A stretch of DNA of 64,000 nucleotides, from NCBI RefSeq assembly GCF_019704555.1, contig NZ_AP024745.1, positions 876,501 to 940,500 on the forward strand, read 5' to 3'. The stretch is from Actinoplanes sp. L3-i22. Lineage in GTDB: Bacteria > Actinomycetota > Actinomycetes > Mycobacteriales > Micromonosporaceae. A program made the position numbers and the translations under genes. How positions within the stretch are numbered: position 1 is the stretch's first letter; each line of letters starts with the position of its first letter. Below the pieces are notes generated by a model. It worked only from the letters and a program-made list of their open reading frames with translations, made no database searches and was not told the DNA's origin. Shown here piece by piece: positions 62,117 through 64,000 of this stretch.

Positions 62117-63865
62117 GTGGGGGTCGGCACCGATCACGTCAACAATCTGCAGCTGGGCCTGCCCGGTCAGCTGCCGCGCAAGTGGGAGCGGCGGCTGGTC
62201 TCCGCGTCCGTCGAGGACAGCAGCAACCTGGCCGCGGTGGCCGAGTTGCGGTTCCGGGACGAGCACGGGGTCTTCTACTCGGAGAACGGCATCGCGATCG
62301 GGACGAAGGTGACGCTGCGGGTGCGGCGCGGCCGGACCGCCTCGGTCCTGCTCTTCAAGGGTGAGGTGGTCACCCTGGAGTCCCAGCACGACGGGCACGG
62401 CACGTTCTCGGTGATCCGCGCGCTGGACCTGTCGCACCGGCTGATGCGCGGGCAGCGGGTGCGCAGTTTCGTCAAGCAGACCCCGTCGGTGATCGCGAAG
62501 CGGCTGGCCGGCGCCGCGGGCCTGCCGATCGGCAAGATCGACTCGTTCACCCGGTCGTACGAGATGATCACCCAGCCGAACGTCAGCGACTGGGAGTTCC
62601 TCAAGATGCTGGCGGTCGACAACGAGGCCGAGGTCGCGGTGATCGACGGCAAGTTCTACTTCCGGACCAGCGAGCGGGCGTCGACCGCGCCGGGGACCGG
62701 GCTGACCGCCGAGCAGAGTCCGAAAGTGATCGAGGCCGGCAACAACGTGCTGGCGGTGCGCTCCACGGTCACCTCGGTCGGCCAGGTGCCGAACGTGACG
62801 GTCCGTGGCTGGGATCCCGCCCGCAAGCGGTCGATCAAGACGGAACTGCAGGTCACCGACAGCACCGAGCTGGACATCAAGACCACGCCGCGGAAGGCGA
62901 TCCAGCCGTTCGGCAGTGGCGGCGCCGGGCTCAACGTGACCGACGTGCCATACGAGACCGAGGCCGAGACCCGCGTGGTGGCCCGGGCCGTGGCGGCCGA
63001 CGTGACCGCCGCGCTCGCCGAGGTCGAGGTGGGCGTGCGCGGCCGGCCCGAGCTGCGCGCCGGCGTGCCGATGACGCTCAAGAAGATCGGCCCGGAGTTC
63101 GACGGCAAGTACACGATCACGGCGAGCCGGCACGTCTTCGCGCCCGGCTCGGTCTACGAGACCTGGGTGACCGTCAGCGGCCGGCAGGACCGGTCGGTGT
63201 TCGGCCTGGCCGGGGGCGCCGGTGCGCCTGCCCGGCCGGTCCGGGTGCCGGGCCTGGCGATCGGCATCGTCACCGACACCAAGGCCGACGCCCGCCGCCG
63301 GAACCAGGGCCTGGTGCGCCTGCGCTTCCCCTGGCTCACCGACGACACCGAATACCAGACCGATTGGGTACGGACGGTGCAGCTCGGCGGCGTGGCCGGC
63401 GGCGGTGTGGTCAGCCCGGACATCAACGACGAGGTGCTGGTCGGGTTCGAGCAGGGGCTGCTGGACCGGCCGTACGTCATCGGTGGTCTCTACAACGGCA
63501 AGGACAGTCCCTCGCCGCACCAGTCGGACCTGATCGACGGCACCACCGGCAAGGTCAACCGGCGCTCGTTCGCGAGCCGGGCCGGCGACCGGATGGAGCT
63601 GCTCGACTCGCGGCTCAACCCGCAGGGCATCCGGCTGGCCACCGCCAAGGACAAGCTCGTCGTCTTCCTGGACCGCGGCAACAAGAAGATCGTGGTGCAC
63701 GCCGACGGCAAGATCGAGATCGATGCGACCGGCTCGATCGAGGTCCGCGGCAACGGCATCACCCTCGACGCCGGCCGTGGTGACCTGACCCTCAAGGGCC
63801 GTCGCGTCGAGGTGGCCGGCGCCCTGGAGGCGGACATCCACGCGCCCATCGTGAAGCTGAACTGA
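62117..63865 (+). CDS. VgrG/gpD-like hub-spike protein (Afp8/Pvc8-type)
   Basis: A 582-residue spike protein. The N-terminal ~360 residues form the gp27/gpD-like hub (SVEDSSNLAAVAELRFRDEH, YEMITQPNVSDWEFLKML). The middle has the gp5 OB-fold (GIVTDTKADARRRNQGLVRL, PDINDEVLVGFEQGLLDRPY). The C-terminus is a short beta-helix (DGKIEIDATGSIEVRGNGIT). No lysozyme or other enzyme domain is inserted. It lies at the distal end of the tube, and the PAAR gene follows by 10 bp. The start is GTG 62117. Confidence 0.94.
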   Translation: MGVGTDHVNNLQLGLPGQLPRKWERRLVSASVEDSSNLAAVAELRFRDEHGVFYSENGIAIGTKVTLRVRRGRTASVLLFKGEVVTLESQHDGHGTFSVIRALDLSHRLMRGQRVRSFVKQTPSVIAKRLAGAAGLPIGKIDSFTRSYEMITQPNVSDWEFLKMLAVDNEAEVAVIDGKFYFRTSERASTAPGTGLTAEQSPKVIEAGNNVLAVRSTVTSVGQVPNVTVRGWDPARKRSIKTELQVTDSTELDIKTTPRKAIQPFGSGGAGLNVTDVPYETEAETRVVARAVAADVTAALAEVEVGVRGRPELRAGVPMTLKKIGPEFDGKYTITASRHVFAPGSVYETWVTVSGRQDRSVFGLAGGAGAPARPVRVPGLAIGIVTDTKADARRRNQGLVRLRFPWLTDDTEYQTDWVRTVQLGGVAGGGVVSPDINDEVLVGFEQGLLDRPYVIGGLYNGKDSPSPHQSDLIDGTTGKVNRRSFASRAGDRMELLDSRLNPQGIRLATAKDKLVVFLDRGNKKIVVHADGKIEIDATGSIEVRGNGITLDAGRGDLTLKGRRVEVAGALEADIHAPIVKLN

Positions 63866-63875
63866 GGAGCCGCGC

Positions 63876-64000
63876 ATGCCGCATCTTCCCGCCGCCCGGA
63901 TCGGCGACCCGATCAGCGACCTGGCCGCCCCGATGGTGCCCGGCCCGCCCACCGGCGTCCTCGGCATGCCGGGCACACCCCCGCTGATGGGCGTGCCGAC
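63876..64000 (+). CDS. PAAR-like tip protein, 5' part
   Basis: Only 41 complete codons are inside the window. ATG 63876 has GAGGAG upstream. The start reads HLPAARIGDPISDLAAPM, followed by a PPTGVLGMPGTPPLMGVP stretch typical of PAAR proteins. These cap and sharpen the spike and can carry an effector domain. The rest, and any effector extension, lies beyond the window end. Confidence 0.85.
   Translation, partial: MPHLPAARIGDPISDLAAPMVPGPPTGVLGMPGTPPLMGVP

Noticed and set aside
53524..64000. Prophage interpretation of the tail genes
   Set aside because: No capsid, portal, terminase, integrase or lysis genes are seen, and the DUF4255 and AAA+ genes are eCIS marks. The region beyond 64000 is unseen.

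Overview
The window is very G+C-rich, uses many GTG starts and ATGA/GTGA stop-start overlaps, and encodes mycothiol S-conjugate amidase, a SARP regulator, a SigE-family sigma factor and WXG100/FtsK-type secretion genes. This points to a filamentous actinobacterium, most likely Micromonosporaceae (Actinoplanes-like). The genus is inferred from gene content only.

Positions 1-27.5 kb are mostly housekeeping. They hold the 3' end of a cystathionine gamma-synthase gene, an amidase, threonine ammonia-lyase and an M48 protease. Next come greA / DUF4307 / mca / a small membrane protein, in the same order I recall near metB in mycobacteria. A membrane GGDEF-EAL protein, a DUF255 thioredoxin-domain protein, a broken Uma2 gene, purK-purE, a 1641-residue membrane protein and a FadE25-like acyl-CoA dehydrogenase follow. 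At 20.6-25.5 kb sits a secreted polymorphic toxin (signal peptide, ALF-type repeats, Ala-rich helical stalk, Hint domain, low-G+C toxin tip) with a stop-overlapping putative immunity gene. An AraC/GlxA regulator and a divergent oxidoreductase close this part.

Positions 27.5-41 kb are accessory. Two minisatellites flank a small membrane protein gene. One is an array of twelve GGGG tracts at exact 11-bp period that ends 7 bp before the -35 of a SARP/NB-ARC/TPR regulator. A sigma factor gene with SARP-box-like repeats follows, then a type VII secretion (ESX-like) locus: a LysM-like membrane protein, a T7SS-signal/ParB-like effector, a WXG100 protein, one large ATPase fusing ubiquitin-like, FHA and three FtsK domains, and two small coupled genes. 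No EccB, EccD, EccE or mycosin gene is present.

Positions 41-64 kb hold two lipoproteins, a sigma factor coupled to a membrane beta-propeller protein, and then most of an extracellular contractile injection system (eCIS). This part has a LuxR regulator, a secreted PD40/CARDB protein, a DUF4255 (Afp16-like) terminator, an AAA+ ATPase, one sheath, two tube-type proteins, a hub chaperone, DUF6760, a 1021-residue repetitive protein, a LysM protein, a VgrG-like spike and a PAAR tip cut by the window edge. Two lone genes (44725-45630 and 53524-54873) share a short N-terminal LQRT-GN-A signature and are my best candidates for eCIS cargo. The baseplate wedge, fibre and tape-measure genes are expected beyond 64000.
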